A stretch of DNA of 64,000 nt from Actinoplanes sp. KI2 (GTDB lineage Bacteria; Actinomycetota; Actinomycetes; Mycobacteriales; Micromonosporaceae), in NCBI RefSeq assembly GCF_025630775.1, contig NZ_JAOSZE010000009.1:179437-243436 (forward strand). Direction: 5' to 3'. A program made the translations under genes and the position numbers. Below are positions 9,101 to 19,790 of this stretch, piece by piece. The stretch's first letter is position 1. Every line of letters begins with the position of its first letter. Below the pieces are notes generated by a model. The model did not search any database and was not told the DNA's origin. It saw nothing but the letters and a program-made list of their open reading frames with translations.

Positions 9101-9890
9101 AGCTGACCGTGTCGTCGATCTGGCCGACGAGGTCCGGGTGGGTCTTGTCGACCCCGGTGTCCAGCTCGGCGACCTTGACGCCGTGGCCGTCGTAGCCCGC
9201 GGCCCACGCCTCGGGCGCGCCGATCTGCGGCACGCTGTCCTTGAGGCTGGTGGTGACCCGCCCGTCCAGCCAGAGCTTGGCCACCCCGCTGCCGAGCGCG
9301 GTGGGGGCAGTACCGGCGCTCGGTGCGATGGTGGTCCAGAACGGGCGGGTCTGCTTCTTGTCCACCGTCAGCGCCGCGGCGCCGAGCCCACGCAGGTCGC
9401 GCACCAGCTTCGCGCCGCGCGGCGTGGCCGGTGCGGCCGCGCGTGCCCCGGCCGCCGCATAGCTGCTGATCACCGGCAGGACACCGGTCTTCGCGTCGTC
9501 GTAGCCCATCGCGAGGAGGTCGGTCACGTCGAACAGGCGGCGGTCCAGCTTGCCGCTGCTGAGCAACGGCAGCGCCTCGTCCGGCAGGACGAACAGATCG
9601 CCGCCGCTGCGCTGGAGGTGGACACCGCCGAGGGCGTTGTCCGGCCGATCCACGTCGACCGTCTGCGGGGCACCGGCGGCGGAGTCGGTCACGGTGACCA
9701 CGTCGCCGGTGATCAGGGTGATCTTGTGAGTGGAGATGGTCACGGGCGCCGGGGGCGGGGCAGGGGTGGCCGCCGTCGCCGGTGTCGGGATCGCGGCGAC
9801 GGCGCCGGTGATCAGGCCGGCCGCGGCGACCGCGGCCAGCAGCCGGCGCGGTGTCGCGCCGGGAGCCGGGGGATGCGTGGGGGAAGGCAT
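6186..9890 (-). CDS. secreted subtilisin-like serine protease (S8), large multidomain
   Basis: 1234 residues. ATG at 9890 is preceded by AAAAGG. A signal peptide is clear (TPRRLLAAVAAAGLITGAVA, cleavage near ATA-AT at about 41). A pro-region leads to an S8 domain at about 230-490 with the triad Asp244 (AELDTGVD), His276 (NGHGTHVAS) and Ser448 (SGTSMATPHVSG) and oxyanion Asn373 (SGNNG). A PA-like insert-type domain follows at about 790-880, with beta-rich C-terminal domains to the end. Such subtilases are secreted and degrade extracellular protein. It ends in a hairpin and is followed by a regulator on the same strand. No sortase or membrane anchor is visible. Confidence 0.9.
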   Translation of the reverse strand: MPSPTHPPAPGATPRRLLAAVAAAGLITGAVAAIPTPATAATPAPPPAPVTISTHKITLITGDVVTVTDSAAGAPQTVDVDRPDNALGGVHLQRSGGDLFVLPDEALPLLSSGKLDRRLFDVTDLLAMGYDDAKTGVLPVISSYAAAGARAAAPATPRGAKLVRDLRGLGAAALTVDKKQTRPFWTTIAPSAGTAPTALGSGVAKLWLDGRVTTSLKDSVPQIGAPEAWAAGYDGHGVKVAELDTGVDKTHPDLVGQIDDTVSFVPDEDTSDLNGHGTHVASTIVGTGAASGGSYKGVAPGARLIVGKVLSNNGSGQDSWVLAGMQWAAASGAKVVSMSLGDSTLSDGTDPMSVAVDTLSAQYGTLFVIASGNNGPQSIGSPGAAAGALTVGAVSKQDALASFSSTGPLIHSGALKPDITAPGVSITAARSQQIPTGSGFYQTMSGTSMATPHVSGAVAILAQRHPDWTGPQLKEALMSTAKGLADKYTPYDVGTGRVDVAAAVRTGVRATGSVFLGSFLWPHEPTDAPVTKQVTFTNTGSTDATLNLAVAGSGPFSVGASSVTVPAGGQVTVPVTGDPTKPGTGSFAATLVGTDATTGAAVTRTSLGLFKEAERYDLTIKLRGRDGKPATSTVVLKKDGEADPYYYTVDGDLTLRMPPGTYTVESFMEVPGERADSLGYAVLVDPETVLQGRAATVVLDASKARRLDTVAPQRSENRLRKVDYTVTYADGDSFRDAFLSPVKYDDIYVSPTEQVTQGSFTLVNRWRQGEPMLSLAALGLPPLAATVQPGSTLTAGWSSLPLVYAGTGTAADYAGLDAKGKAVVVTRSDAIGGAGRATAAAAAGAKLLLVVNDGAGVLNESVGASPIPVATVHRDAGARLIDLARSGRRQILTEQVPYAGYVYDLARTYTGKVPDRPLTYHPSNHDLAKIDAHYYNLTQAMQGSGMRYDVTFVPAIGFAEREWHPSTRTEWVTPGQIWSEAHAQGGWTDVANRNTYAQGTTRLDWFAPAVRPAFNRGFAVQNSRYRDYMTINVQAWSASGDTIEHGGYLPYGSVPSNLKLYQGDALLYEDKHGASIQWKSVPAGTLPYHLVLDASRPADQWRLSTRTHSEWDFVSSSNTSDKFEPMALLQMEYRLDTDLHGDVRGGCTQQIRVKPIPQAGGGPSTGNVTAVTLEVSYDDGVTWQPVTLRAAGGWWNGALRLPKQPGGFVSVRATGTTDAGFGIKQEIIRAYGLK

Positions 9891-9978
9891 GCGACCTTTT
9901 CTATCGCTCAGGTCGACGCCGGTGAATGGCTGATGGTGGCGAAGTCGCGCCAGGGCAAAACTCCGCCACCCCCACGAC

Positions 9979-10665
9979 TCAGCGCGCGGGCCCCTCCTCG
10001 ACGAGCCGCCGCAGCGACGGCAGCAGCGCGTCGAGATCGACGGACGTCCGGAACGCGACGACGGTGGTCCCCTGCCCGGCGCCGTCGCGCTCGCCGCCGG
10101 GTGCCGGGAAGAGGCGCAGCACCTCGCCCATCGCGTCGTCGACCTCGGTCACCGGATCGGCGGACTCGCCGCGCAGCCACCGGCGCAGGACATGGTTGTG
10201 CGCCGCGGCGACGGATGCCGCCATGAGCTCGGCCCGCAGCGACGCCGACTCGGTCGGGTCGCCCATCCAGTCGGCGATGAACTCGCGGAACAGCCGCTGG
10301 TAGCGCGCCACGCTGGCGATCTCGCGGTCGCGCAGGGCGGGCACCTTGCTGGTCAGCGCGTACCGCCGGCGCGCGATCTCGCCCTCGTCGAGGTAGTGCA
10401 GCAGCACCAGCCGGACCGCGTCCGAGACCGCGATCAGGGCGGTTCGGTGGTTCGAGGTCGCCAGCCGGTCCCGGATCAGCTCGAGCAGCCGGTCGTGGTC
10501 CGGGAAGATGACCTCTTCCTTGGACCGGTAGTTCCGGAAGAACGTCGTTCGTCCCACGCCGGCCCGTTCGGCGATGTCGTCGATGGTGGTCTGCTCGTAG
10601 CCGCGCTCGTCGAAGAGGGCGAATGCGGCGTCGGCGAGCCGGACGCGCGTGGATGGCTTGCTCAT
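9979..10665 (-). CDS. TetR-family transcriptional regulator
   Basis: 228 residues. The N-terminal HTH is typical: RVRLADAAFALFDERGYEQT, TIDDIAERAGVGRTTFFRNY. The remaining helical domain would bind an effector, perhaps an acyl-CoA given the neighbours. The gene is divergent from the mutase-carboxylase operon with 98 bases between the starts, and that gap holds a palindrome-rich stretch, so it most likely controls itself and the mutase operon. The GGAAGG stretch lies about 10 bases before the ATG. The subtilase starts 88 bases downstream of its stop on the same strand. Confidence 0.88.
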   Translation of the reverse strand: MSKPSTRVRLADAAFALFDERGYEQTTIDDIAERAGVGRTTFFRNYRSKEEVIFPDHDRLLELIRDRLATSNHRTALIAVSDAVRLVLLHYLDEGEIARRRYALTSKVPALRDREIASVARYQRLFREFIADWMGDPTESASLRAELMAASVAAAHNHVLRRWLRGESADPVTEVDDAMGEVLRLFPAPGGERDGAGQGTTVVAFRTSVDLDALLPSLRRLVEEGPAR

Positions 10666-10718
10666 GGGCGCTCATCCTTCCTTGTCGGCGGCGCCGAGGG
10701 ACCCCTTGCCCGGGCCAA

Positions 10719-10755
10719 TGGTACCAAGTACCGTATTACAGATACTGAGTACCGG
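10719..10755. promoter_or_regulatory. putative TetR operator / divergent promoter
   Basis: The gap between the TetR gene and the mutase gene holds GGTACC, AGTACC and GAGTACC elements flanking a 13-base imperfect palindrome GTATTACAGATAC (10733-10745). This AT-rich symmetric stretch stands out from its GC-rich surroundings. It is immediately followed by the mutase ribosome-binding site GGAGG (10754-10758). A bound TetR protein here would block both divergent promoters. Binding is inferred from position and symmetry only. Confidence 0.5.
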
Positions 10756-10763
10756 AGGTTGGT

Positions 10764-12353
<1,590 letters not shown>

Positions 12354-12364
12354 TCACCCTCCGG

Positions 12365-13939
12365 ATGGACACCATGGCCGACATCGACATCACCACCACC
12401 GCCGGCAAGCTCGCGGATCTGCGGCGGCGCGCGCAGGAGGCGGCACACGCCGGTTCCGAGCGGGCGGTGGCCAAGCAGCACGCGGCGGGCAAGCTGACCG
12501 CGCGCGAGCGCATCGATCTGTTGCTGGACGAGGACTCGTTCGTCCAGCTCGACGAGTTCGCCCGGCATCGCACCACGCACTTCGGCCTGGACGCCAGCCG
12601 GCCCTACGGCGACGGCGTCATCACCGGCTACGGCAGCGTCGACGGCCGGCCGGTGGCGGTCTTCTCGCAGGACTTCACCGTGTTCGGCGGCGCGCTGGGC
12701 GAGGTGCACGGGCAGAAGATCGCCAAGCTCATGGACTTCGCGCTCAAGACGGGCTGCCCGGTGATCGGGATCAGCGACTCCGGCGGCGCGCGCATCCAGG
12801 AGGGTGTGGCCGCGCTCGGCGCGTACGGGGAGATCTTCCGCCGCAACACCCACGCGAGCGGTGTCATCCCGCAGATCTCGCTGATCGTCGGGCCGTGCGC
12901 GGGCGGCGCCGTCTACTCCCCGGCCATCACCGACTTCACCGTCATGGTCGAGCAGACCTCGCACATGTTCATCACCGGCCCGGACGTGATCAAGACGGTC
13001 ACCGGCGAGGACGTCGGCTTCGAGGAGCTCGGCGGCGCGCGCACCCACAACGCGGTCTCCGGCGTGGCCCACCACCTGGCGGGCGACGAGAAGGATGCCG
13101 TCGACTACGTCCGCCAGCTGCTGTCGTACCTGCCGTCGAACAACCTCAGCGAGCCGCCCGCCTTCGACGAGGAGGCGGACACCTCGGTCACCGACGACGA
13201 CCGGGCGCTGGACACCGTGATCCCGGACAGCGCGAACCAGCCGTACGACATGCGCACGGTCATCGAGCACGTGCTGGACGAGGCGGAGTTCCTCGAGACC
13301 CAGCCGCTGTTCGCGCCGAACATCGTGACCGGCTTCGGCCGGGTGGAGGGCCGGCCGGTCGGCGTCGTCGCGAACCAGCCGACGCAGTTCGCCGGCTGTC
13401 TCGACATCGACGCCAGTGAGAAGGCCGCCCGCTTCGTGCGCACCTGCGATGCCTTCAACATTCCGGTACTCACCTTTGTGGACGTACCCGGCTTCCTTCC
13501 CGGCGTCGCCCAGGAGCACAACGGGATCATCCGGCGCGGCGCAAAACTGATCTACGCGTACGCCGAGGCGACCGTGCCGCTGATCACGGTGATCACCCGC
13601 AAGGCCTTCGGCGGCGCCTACGACGTGATGGGCTCCAAGCATCTGGGCGCCGACCTCAACCTGGCCTGGCCGACCGCGCAGATCGCCGTCATGGGCGCCC
13701 AGGGCGCGGTCAGCGTCCTGCATCGCCGCACCCTCGCCGAGGACGAGTCGCAGCGTGCCCGGCTGATCCGGGAGTACGAGGACACGCTGCTCAACCCGTA
13801 CGTGGCGGCCGAGCGCGGCTACCTCGACGCGGTGATCATGCCGGCCGACACCCGGCGGCAGATCGTGCTCGGCCTGCGCCGGCTGCGCAGCAAACGGGAG
13901 AGCCTGCCCCCGAAGAAGCACGGCAACATCCCCCTCTGA
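12365..13939 (+). CDS. pccB: acyl-CoA (propionyl-CoA) carboxylase beta subunit, carboxyltransferase
   Basis: 524 residues. Start taken as ATG 12365; an in-frame ATG at 12374 is equally possible since neither has a strong ribosome-binding site. Two crotonase-like halves are seen: the N-terminal half with [11 protein letters not shown] and [12 protein letters not shown], and the C-terminal half with [24 protein letters not shown] and AVMGAQGAV, the oxyanion-hole glycines. It transfers carboxyl from carboxybiotin to acyl-CoA. The mutase upstream makes propionyl-CoA the most natural substrate (propionyl-CoA to methylmalonyl-CoA to succinyl-CoA), but acetyl- and propionyl-specific enzymes cannot be separated safely by eye. 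Epsilon and alpha subunits follow. Confidence 0.87.
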   Translation: MDTMADIDITTTAGKLADLRRRAQEAAHAGSERAVAKQHAAGKLTARERIDLLLDEDSFVQLDEFARHRTTHFGLDASRPYGDGVITGYGSVDGRPVAVFSQDFTVFGGALGEVHGQKIAKLMDFALKTGCPVIGISDSGGARIQEGVAALGAYGEIFRRNTHASGVIPQISLIVGPCAGGAVYSPAITDFTVMVEQTSHMFITGPDVIKTVTGEDVGFEELGGARTHNAVSGVAHHLAGDEKDAVDYVRQLLSYLPSNNLSEPPAFDEEADTSVTDDDRALDTVIPDSANQPYDMRTVIEHVLDEAEFLETQPLFAPNIVTGFGRVEGRPVGVVANQPTQFAGCLDIDASEKAARFVRTCDAFNIPVLTFVDVPGFLPGVAQEHNGIIRRGAKLIYAYAEATVPLITVITRKAFGGAYDVMGSKHLGADLNLAWPTAQIAVMGAQGAVSVLHRRTLAEDESQRARLIREYEDTLLNPYVAAERGYLDAVIMPADTRRQIVLGLRRLRSKRESLPPKKHGNIPL

Positions 13940-13941
13940 TT

Positions 13942-14157
13942 GTGGAGCCCCCATTGACGATCAAGGTGGTACGAGGTAACCCGAGCGCCGAGGAGCTGGC
14001 CGCCGTGCTGGTCCTGCTCTCCGCCACCGCGACCGCGGCCGCGGACCCGGGGCCGCGCCGTCCGCGTACCGGCGCCTGGCACGCTCCCCACCGCCTGCTG
14101 CGCCGGCCGCACGCCTACGGCCTGGCCGGCTGGCAATCCTCATCCCTTCCGCACTGA
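13942..14157 (+). CDS. acyl-CoA carboxylase epsilon-type small subunit
   Basis: 71 residues from GTG 13942, two bases after the beta-subunit stop; an in-frame TTG at 13954 is an alternative. The N-terminal [20 protein letters not shown] is the conserved core of actinobacterial epsilon subunits, which bind the beta hexamer and stimulate the carboxylase. The tail is Arg/Pro-rich and ends in W-containing sequence, as usual. Position between beta and alpha genes supports the call. Confidence 0.8.
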   Translation: MEPPLTIKVVRGNPSAEELAAVLVLLSATATAAADPGPRRPRTGAWHAPHRLLRRPHAYGLAGWQSSSLPH

Positions 14158-14185
14158 AACCGATCAGAGAGACCGTGAACGCGCC

Positions 14186-15970
14186 ATGCTGACCAAGGTA
14201 CTTATCGCCAACCGTGGTGAGATCGCCGTCCGGGTGGCCCGGGCCTGCCGGGACGCCGGGATCGCGAGCGTGGCGGTCTACGCCGACCCGGACCGGGACG
14301 CCCTGCACGTGCGGGCCGCGGACGAAGCCTTCGCCCTGGGCGGTGACACCCCCGCCGGCAGCTACCTCGACTTCGACAAGATCCTGGGCGCCGCGCGCGC
14401 GTCGGGCGCCGACGCGGTGCACCCCGGCTACGGGTTCCTCTCGGAGAACGCCGACTTCGCCCAGGCCGTCCTCGACGCCGGGCTGATCTGGATCGGGCCA
14501 CCCCCGCAGGCCATCCGCGACCTGGGCGACAAGGTGGCCGCCCGGCACATCGCTCAGCGGGCGGGCGCCCCGCTGGTGGCCGGCACCCCGGACCCGGTGT
14601 CCGGCGCGGCCGAGGTCGTCGCGTTCGCCGACGAGCACGGCCTGCCGGTCGCGATCAAGGCTGCCTTCGGCGGCGGCGGCCGGGGCCTCAAGGTCGCCCG
14701 CAGCCGGGAGGAGATTCCGGAGCTGTACGAGTCGGCCGTCCGCGAGGCGGTCGCCGCCTTCGGCCGGGGCGAGTGTTTCGTCGAGCGCTACCTCGACAAG
14801 CCGCGGCACGTCGAGACCCAGTGCCTCGCCGACCGCCACGGCAACGTGGTCGTCGTCTCCACCCGGGACTGCTCCCTGCAGCGGCGACACCAGAAGCTGG
14901 TCGAGGAGGCGCCCGCGCCGTTCCTGTCGCCGGCGCAGGTCGCCGAGCTTTACTCGGCTTCCAAGGCCATCTTGAAGGAGGCCGGCTACGTCGGCGCCGG
15001 CACCGTGGAGTTCCTGGTCGGCAGCGACGGCACGATCTCCTTCCTGGAGGTCAACACCCGGCTGCAGGTGGAGCACCCGGTCACCGAGGAGGTCTCCGGG
15101 ATCGACCTGGTCCGGGAGATGTTCCGGATCGCCGACGGCGAGGAGCTCGGCTACCCCGACCCGCCGCTGCGTGGCCACTCGTTCGAGTTCCGGATCAACG
15201 GCGAGGACCCGGGACGCAACTTCCTCCCGGCCCCGGGCACGATCACCAGGTTCGAGGCGCCGGCCGGGCCCGGCGTCCGGGTCGACGCCGGGGTCGAGAC
15301 CGGCAGCGTGATCGGTCCGGCCTGGGACTCGCTGCTGGCCAAGCTCATCGTCACCGGCGCCACCCGGGAGCAGGCGCTGCAGCGCGCCGCACGGGCGCTG
15401 GCGGAGCTGACGGTCGAGGGCATGGCCACCGCGATCCCGTTCCATCGGGCCGTGGTCACCGACCCCGCCTTCGCCCCCGAGCTGTCCGGCTCCGCCGAGC
15501 CGTTCGTCGTGCACACCCGGTGGATCGAAACCGAGTTCGTCAACGACATCCCGCCGTACGCCGTGCCCGCGGCCGGTGAGGCGCCGGCCGACCAGCCCCG
15601 GGAGACCGTGGTGGTCGAGGTCGGCGGCAAACGGCTGGAGGTCTCCCTCCCCGCCGGCCTGGCAATGTCGACGGCCCGCGGCGGACGCGGCGCCGCCGCC
15701 CGGCCGCCGCGCCGGGCGGCGCAGAAGTCCGCGTCGGCCGCCTCCGGGGACGCCCTGACCGCACCGATGCAGGGCACCATCGTCAAGGTCGCCGTCGAGG
15801 AGGGCCAGGAGGTCAAGGAGGGCGACCTGGTCGTCGTGCTGGAGGCGATGAAGATGGAGCAGCCGCTCACCGCGCACCGCTCCGGCATCGTCAAGGGGCT
15901 CACCGCCGAGATCGGCGCCGCGGTCACCGCCGGGACGACGATCTGCGAGGTGATCTCCTCCCCCGCCTGA
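14186..15970 (+). CDS. accA: acyl-CoA carboxylase alpha subunit (biotin carboxylase + BCCP)
   Basis: 594 residues. The biotin carboxylase domain begins [20 protein letters not shown] and has the ATP-grasp glycine loop [14 protein letters not shown] and the catalytic [14 protein letters not shown] segment. An Ala/Arg-rich linker (about 490-515) leads to a biotinyl domain with the biotinylation site EAMKMEQ near residue 560. It carboxylates its own biotin using ATP and bicarbonate and supplies the beta subunit. It ends the mutase-carboxylase operon. The neighbouring kinase gene converges with 12 bases between the stops. Confidence 0.92.
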   Translation: MLTKVLIANRGEIAVRVARACRDAGIASVAVYADPDRDALHVRAADEAFALGGDTPAGSYLDFDKILGAARASGADAVHPGYGFLSENADFAQAVLDAGLIWIGPPPQAIRDLGDKVAARHIAQRAGAPLVAGTPDPVSGAAEVVAFADEHGLPVAIKAAFGGGGRGLKVARSREEIPELYESAVREAVAAFGRGECFVERYLDKPRHVETQCLADRHGNVVVVSTRDCSLQRRHQKLVEEAPAPFLSPAQVAELYSASKAILKEAGYVGAGTVEFLVGSDGTISFLEVNTRLQVEHPVTEEVSGIDLVREMFRIADGEELGYPDPPLRGHSFEFRINGEDPGRNFLPAPGTITRFEAPAGPGVRVDAGVETGSVIGPAWDSLLAKLIVTGATREQALQRAARALAELTVEGMATAIPFHRAVVTDPAFAPELSGSAEPFVVHTRWIETEFVNDIPPYAVPAAGEAPADQPRETVVVEVGGKRLEVSLPAGLAMSTARGGRGAAARPPRRAAQKSASAASGDALTAPMQGTIVKVAVEEGQEVKEGDLVVVLEAMKMEQPLTAHRSGIVKGLTAEIGAAVTAGTTICEVISSPA

Positions 15971-15992
15971 CGGTTCGCCGGATCAGGCCGGG
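15960..15992. terminator. hairpin between convergent carboxylase and kinase genes
   Basis: CCCCGCCTGA and TCAGGCCGGGG form an inverted repeat with one bulged base across the 12-base gap between the two stop codons, using the ends of both genes. It could stop transcription from both sides. No T-run. Confidence 0.45.
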
Positions 15993-18073
15993 GCGAGGGC
16001 CGGAAGGGCCGCCGCGGGGACGGTGAAGACGAAACAGGTGCCGCCGCCCGGATTGTCGGTCGCGCGGATCGCGCCGTGGTGGCGTTCCACGATCCGTCGG
16101 CAGATCGCCAGGCCCAGGCCGGTGCCCTGGTATCCCTCGCCCGGGTGGGCCCGGTGGAAGTTGCCGAAGATGGCGTCGTGCTGACCCTCCGGGATGCCGA
16201 TGCCGTTGTCGGCGATCCGGATCTCGATCATCGAGCCGTCCCGGTGCCCGGTGATGGTCAGGGTCGGCGTCGTCCCGGCGGCGGTGTACTTGATGGCGTT
16301 CCCGATGAGGTTGTCCAGCAGCTGGCGCAGCAGCACCGGGTCGGCCTGCACCGGCGGCAGCTCATCGATGACGAAGCGGGGTTCCGGCCGGCCCGCGGCC
16401 ACCGCCGCGTCCCGGCGGGCGTCGGCGACATCCGCGACGAGCCCGGCCAGATCCACCGGCATCGGGGAGACGGTGGCCTCGCGGGCGGTCGCATAGGCGA
16501 GCAGGCTGTCGATGAGGCCCCGCATCCGGGCGGCGGCCCGGCCCAGCCGGGCCAGGTCGGCCAGCGCCTCGTCCAGGCCCGGCTGGTGCGGCAGGCCCGA
16601 CAGCGCGTCGATCGCGGCGACCGTCCAGCCGTCGACACTGGCCAGCGGGTTGAGCAGGTCGTGCGCGACGACACCGGCGAAGTTGGTCAGCTCGTCGCGG
16701 TGCCGGCGTTCCGCGGTCACGTCGTGCAGCAGGATGACCGCGCTGCACGTGCCGTCCGGGTGGCGCAACGGCGTGGCGGTGACCCGCACGATGCTGCTCT
16801 CCGCCCCGCCGTCGCGGCGCACCAGGACGTCCACGTCATGAACGTCCTCGCCGGCGAGAGCATGCAGATAGCAGAACTCGTCGTCGGTGTACCGGGAACC
16901 GTCGAGGTGGAAGATCCCGAAGGCCTCATCGGCGTACGGGTGCGTCGCTCCCCCGATCAGCCGGGTGAAGGCCGGGTTGCGCAGGGAGATCCGGCGGTCC
17001 GCCTCGATGACGGCGAGGCCGTCGGCCATCGAGTCGATGATGGTGGTGAGCAGCCCGGCGTGCGCGGCGGTACGGGTCTGCTGCACCGCCAGCTCGGCCT
17101 TCTCCTCGGCCAGCTCGGCCAGCAGCGCGGCCCGTTCGTCGCGCCCCAGGGACAGGGCGAGCCCGACCACCGCGACCAGGGTGACGAAGAGCTGGAAGAT
17201 GACGTTCTGGGTTAGCGGGTCCGCGACGTGCGCGAAGGGGCCGGTCCCGCCGAGCGTGTACCGCACGGCGATGCCGGCCACCGCGACGTTGTACAGCGCG
17301 ACAAGGGGTGAGGCGAGCCGGGCGCCCACCAGCACGCTCCCGCCGAGCAGCGTGAACGACACCGGCAGACGCCCGGCGTATCCGAAGCAGATCAGGTAGG
17401 CGCCGGTGGTGCCGGCGATGATCACGACGTATTCGGCGATCCGCCACCGCGACGTGCCGGCCAGCATCCGAGCCTGACACCGGCGCCATTCGGCCACCGA
17501 ACCGTAGCGGTCGCGGAACGTGGCGAGAGCCGACCCGGCGAACACCCCGACCGAACCCACGACCAGGATGCCGGCCACGTGCCGGGTCAGGTAGAGCGCG
17601 AAGTGCGACCAGTGCCAACCACCGTGGACCATCCACTCGCCGGCCACCCCGAGGCCCGCTCCGCAGAGGCTGGCTCCCGCCGCCGCGCCGAGCAGACCCC
17701 ACAGGTCTCGGGTGCAAAGCAACGGCTCGGTACCGCCGGCGCCCCACAGATTCGGCCTGAGCCAGGACAGCAACCGGCAGAAGACGACGGCCTGCACCAC
17801 CCCGGCCACTCCGATGGCAAGGATGGCGGCGGCCACCCCGGGAGGCCTGATCACCAGCGTCGTCGCGAGGAGCACCAGCGGGAGCGCGACGGCGTCCGCC
17901 CATCGAGCGCGGGCGCGCCACTGGGCGCAGAACCACACCGCGGACACTCCGGCCGCGGGCCACACCAGGCCGATACCGGCCGGCCCGAGCGCAGTCTTCC
18001 GCCCCAGCAGCACCGCGGCGCCGTAGAGAAGCGCGAACGATGCGGTCCGGGCGAGAGAGCGCCGGTAGCTCAT
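15983..18073 (-). CDS. membrane sensor histidine kinase (MASE1-PAS-HisKA-HATPase)
   Basis: 696 residues from ATG 18073 (MSYRRSLARTASFALLYGAA). A GGGGAGG sits about 12 bases upstream; the frame is open further up but that part is Arg/Pro-rich and overlaps the adjacent gene. The N-terminal 300 residues have about eight hydrophobic segments of MASE1 type (GIGLVWPAAGVSAVWF). A PAS domain follows at about 345-460, then a HisKA domain (GVVAHDLLNPLASVDGW, phospho-accepting His) and an ATPase with N box (LLDNLIGNAIKYT), ADNGIGIPEGQ and GTGLGLAICRRIVE. No response-regulator gene is adjacent, so it is an orphan kinase. The signal is unknown. Confidence 0.88.
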   Translation of the reverse strand: MSYRRSLARTASFALLYGAAVLLGRKTALGPAGIGLVWPAAGVSAVWFCAQWRARARWADAVALPLVLLATTLVIRPPGVAAAILAIGVAGVVQAVVFCRLLSWLRPNLWGAGGTEPLLCTRDLWGLLGAAAGASLCGAGLGVAGEWMVHGGWHWSHFALYLTRHVAGILVVGSVGVFAGSALATFRDRYGSVAEWRRCQARMLAGTSRWRIAEYVVIIAGTTGAYLICFGYAGRLPVSFTLLGGSVLVGARLASPLVALYNVAVAGIAVRYTLGGTGPFAHVADPLTQNVIFQLFVTLVAVVGLALSLGRDERAALLAELAEEKAELAVQQTRTAAHAGLLTTIIDSMADGLAVIEADRRISLRNPAFTRLIGGATHPYADEAFGIFHLDGSRYTDDEFCYLHALAGEDVHDVDVLVRRDGGAESSIVRVTATPLRHPDGTCSAVILLHDVTAERRHRDELTNFAGVVAHDLLNPLASVDGWTVAAIDALSGLPHQPGLDEALADLARLGRAAARMRGLIDSLLAYATAREATVSPMPVDLAGLVADVADARRDAAVAAGRPEPRFVIDELPPVQADPVLLRQLLDNLIGNAIKYTAAGTTPTLTITGHRDGSMIEIRIADNGIGIPEGQHDAIFGNFHRAHPGEGYQGTGLGLAICRRIVERHHGAIRATDNPGGGTCFVFTVPAAALPALAPA

Positions 18074-18183
18074 CGTGACCGAGGCCTCCCCGGAAGCGTC
18101 CGACTTACCCCTTATCGGCCGAAACCGACGGAAACTGAGCGGCTCGGCGCGGCCGGACGGCGGCCGTGCCGTCGCCCGAGGGG

Positions 18184-18591
18184 TCAGCGCCTCCTGACCG
18201 GCCCGGTGACCTCGGCGGTGCGGCTCTGCCGGTGGAGCAGGTCGACGAGCCGCCGCCGGGCGCGTGCGTCTCCGGCGTCGGCGGCGGCGCGCCACAGGGG
18301 TTCGGCCGCAGCCAGGTCGCCTCGCTGTTCCAGGAGGACGGCGAGGTGGATGCGGGCGAGTGGGTCGCCCGATTCGGCGGCCTCGCGCCAGATCTGCTCG
18401 ACGTCGCCGGTGCGGCCCAGCCGCTCCAGGAGAGCGGCGAGGCGGAACCGGGCGAACCGGGCGAGCGGCCCGGCGAGGGCGCCGCGCCACAACCGCTCGG
18501 CCTCGGCCGGCCGACCGGCCCCTTCGAGCTGGTCGGCCTGCCGGGCAAGGGTCAGCGGGTCGCCGCCCACGGCCAGCGCGGTGCCTGACAT
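18184..18591 (-). CDS. small TPR/Sel1-like repeat protein
   Basis: 135 residues. Its ATG overlaps the acyl-CoA dehydrogenase stop by one base (TGATG), so it is translationally coupled to that gene. It is built of helical repeats of about 33-36 residues (PAEAERLWRGALAGPLARFA, GDVEQIWREAAESGDPLARI, DLAAAEPLWRAAADAGDARA), each matching the Sel1/TPR pattern with A-x-x-x-W-R. Such proteins are protein-interaction scaffolds. Why it ends a catabolic operon is not clear. No signal peptide or membrane segment. Confidence 0.7.
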   Translation of the reverse strand: MSGTALAVGGDPLTLARQADQLEGAGRPAEAERLWRGALAGPLARFARFRLAALLERLGRTGDVEQIWREAAESGDPLARIHLAVLLEQRGDLAAAEPLWRAAADAGDARARRRLVDLLHRQSRTAEVTGPVRRR

Positions 18592-19763
18592 CAGGCTCCG
18601 CCCCGGGCCAGCAACTGCCGCGCCATCACGATCCGCTGCACCTGGTTCGTGCCCTCGTAGATCTGGGTGATCTTCGCGTCGCGCATCATGCGCTCGGCCG
18701 GGAAGTCCTGGGTGTAGCCGTACCCGCCGAGCAGCTGGACCGCGTCCGTGGTCACCCGCATGGCGACGTCCGAGGCGTAGCACTTCGCGGCCGCCCCGAA
18801 GAACGGCAGGTCGGGGTCGTTGCGCTCGGACTTGGCCGCGGCCGCGTAGACCAGCTGCCGCGCCGCTTCGAGGGTCATCGCCATGTCCGCGAGCATGAAC
18901 TGGATGCCCTGGAAGTCGGCGATCTTCTTGCCGAACTGGCTGCGCTCCTGCACGTACTCCAGCGCGCAGTCCAGCGCGCCCTGTGCGATGCCGACCGCCT
19001 GCGCTCCGATCGTCACCCGGGTGTGGTCCAGCGTCCGCAGGGCGATCTTCAGCCCCTCGCCGGGCGCGCCGATCATGCGGTCGGCCGGCAGGCGTACGTT
19101 GTCGAAGTGCAGTTCCCGGGTCGGTGAGCCCTTGATGCCGAGCTTGCGCTCCTTGGCGCCGAAGGAGAACCCGGGGTCGGACTTCTCCACCACGAACGCG
19201 CTGATGTTGGCGCCGCGGCGGCCGTCCGGGTCGGTCACGGCCAGCACGGTGTAGAACTCGGAGAACCCCGCGTTGGTGATCCACGACTTCTGGCCGTTGA
19301 GGATCCACTCGTCGCCGGCCGCGGTGGCCCGGGTGGTCATCGAGGCGGTGTCGCTGCCCGCCTCCCGCTCGGACAGGCCGTACGAGAACGCGGCGGTGCC
19401 CTGGGCGAGGGGGGTGAGGTAGCGCCGCTTGAGGTCCTCGGAGCCGCCGAGCATCACCGGCAGGCTGCCCAGCTTGTTGCAGCCGGGAATGAGCGACGAC
19501 GTGGCGCAGACCCGCGCCACCTCCTCGATCACGATGCAGGTGGCGAGGGCGTCCGCGCCCACCCCGCCGTACTCCTCCGGCACGTGCGGCGCGTGGAAGT
19601 CGGTCGCGACCAGGGCGTCGTAGGCCTCCTGCGGGAACCGCGCCTGTTGGTCGACCTCCGCCGCGTACGGGGCGATCTTGTCCCGGGCGACCGCGCGGAC
19701 CGCCTCGCGCAGGGCCTCGTGGTCCTCGGAGATCCGGAACAGGTCGAAGTCAGTGCTGCTCAT
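18591..19763 (-). CDS. acyl-CoA dehydrogenase
   Basis: 390 residues, the family's usual length. Motifs are intact: FAD/substrate region YGLSEREAGSDTASM and WITNAG, RSQFGKKIADFQ, and the catalytic Glu in RDAKITQIYEGTNQVQRIV. It would introduce the alpha-beta double bond into an acyl-CoA and pass electrons to ETF. Part of a long minus-strand operon beginning with the quinone oxidoreductase gene; the acyl-CoA synthetase upstream ends 27 bases before its start. Chain-length or branch preference cannot be judged. Confidence 0.92.
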   Translation of the reverse strand: MSSTDFDLFRISEDHEALREAVRAVARDKIAPYAAEVDQQARFPQEAYDALVATDFHAPHVPEEYGGVGADALATCIVIEEVARVCATSSLIPGCNKLGSLPVMLGGSEDLKRRYLTPLAQGTAAFSYGLSEREAGSDTASMTTRATAAGDEWILNGQKSWITNAGFSEFYTVLAVTDPDGRRGANISAFVVEKSDPGFSFGAKERKLGIKGSPTRELHFDNVRLPADRMIGAPGEGLKIALRTLDHTRVTIGAQAVGIAQGALDCALEYVQERSQFGKKIADFQGIQFMLADMAMTLEAARQLVYAAAAKSERNDPDLPFFGAAAKCYASDVAMRVTTDAVQLLGGYGYTQDFPAERMMRDAKITQIYEGTNQVQRIVMARQLLARGGA

Positions 19764-19790
19764 TGCTGGTCTTTTCCCATCGGTTGGCGG

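Noticed and set aside
6339..10226. Very long open frame on the + strand opposite the subtilase gene (about 1295 codons)
   Set aside because: Arg/Gly/Val-rich composition without any domain, exactly antisense to a strongly supported subtilase; a product of GC-rich codon bias on the other strand.
10666..10763. Cobalamin riboswitch upstream of the B12-type mutase
   Set aside because: The gap is only 98 bases, AT-rich and palindromic, and has no B12-box-like stretch that I can recognise.
18074..18490. N-terminal extension of the MASE1 kinase to 18490
   Set aside because: Arg/Pro-rich, lies over the TPR gene, and starts before a GGGGAGG site that fits ATG 18073.
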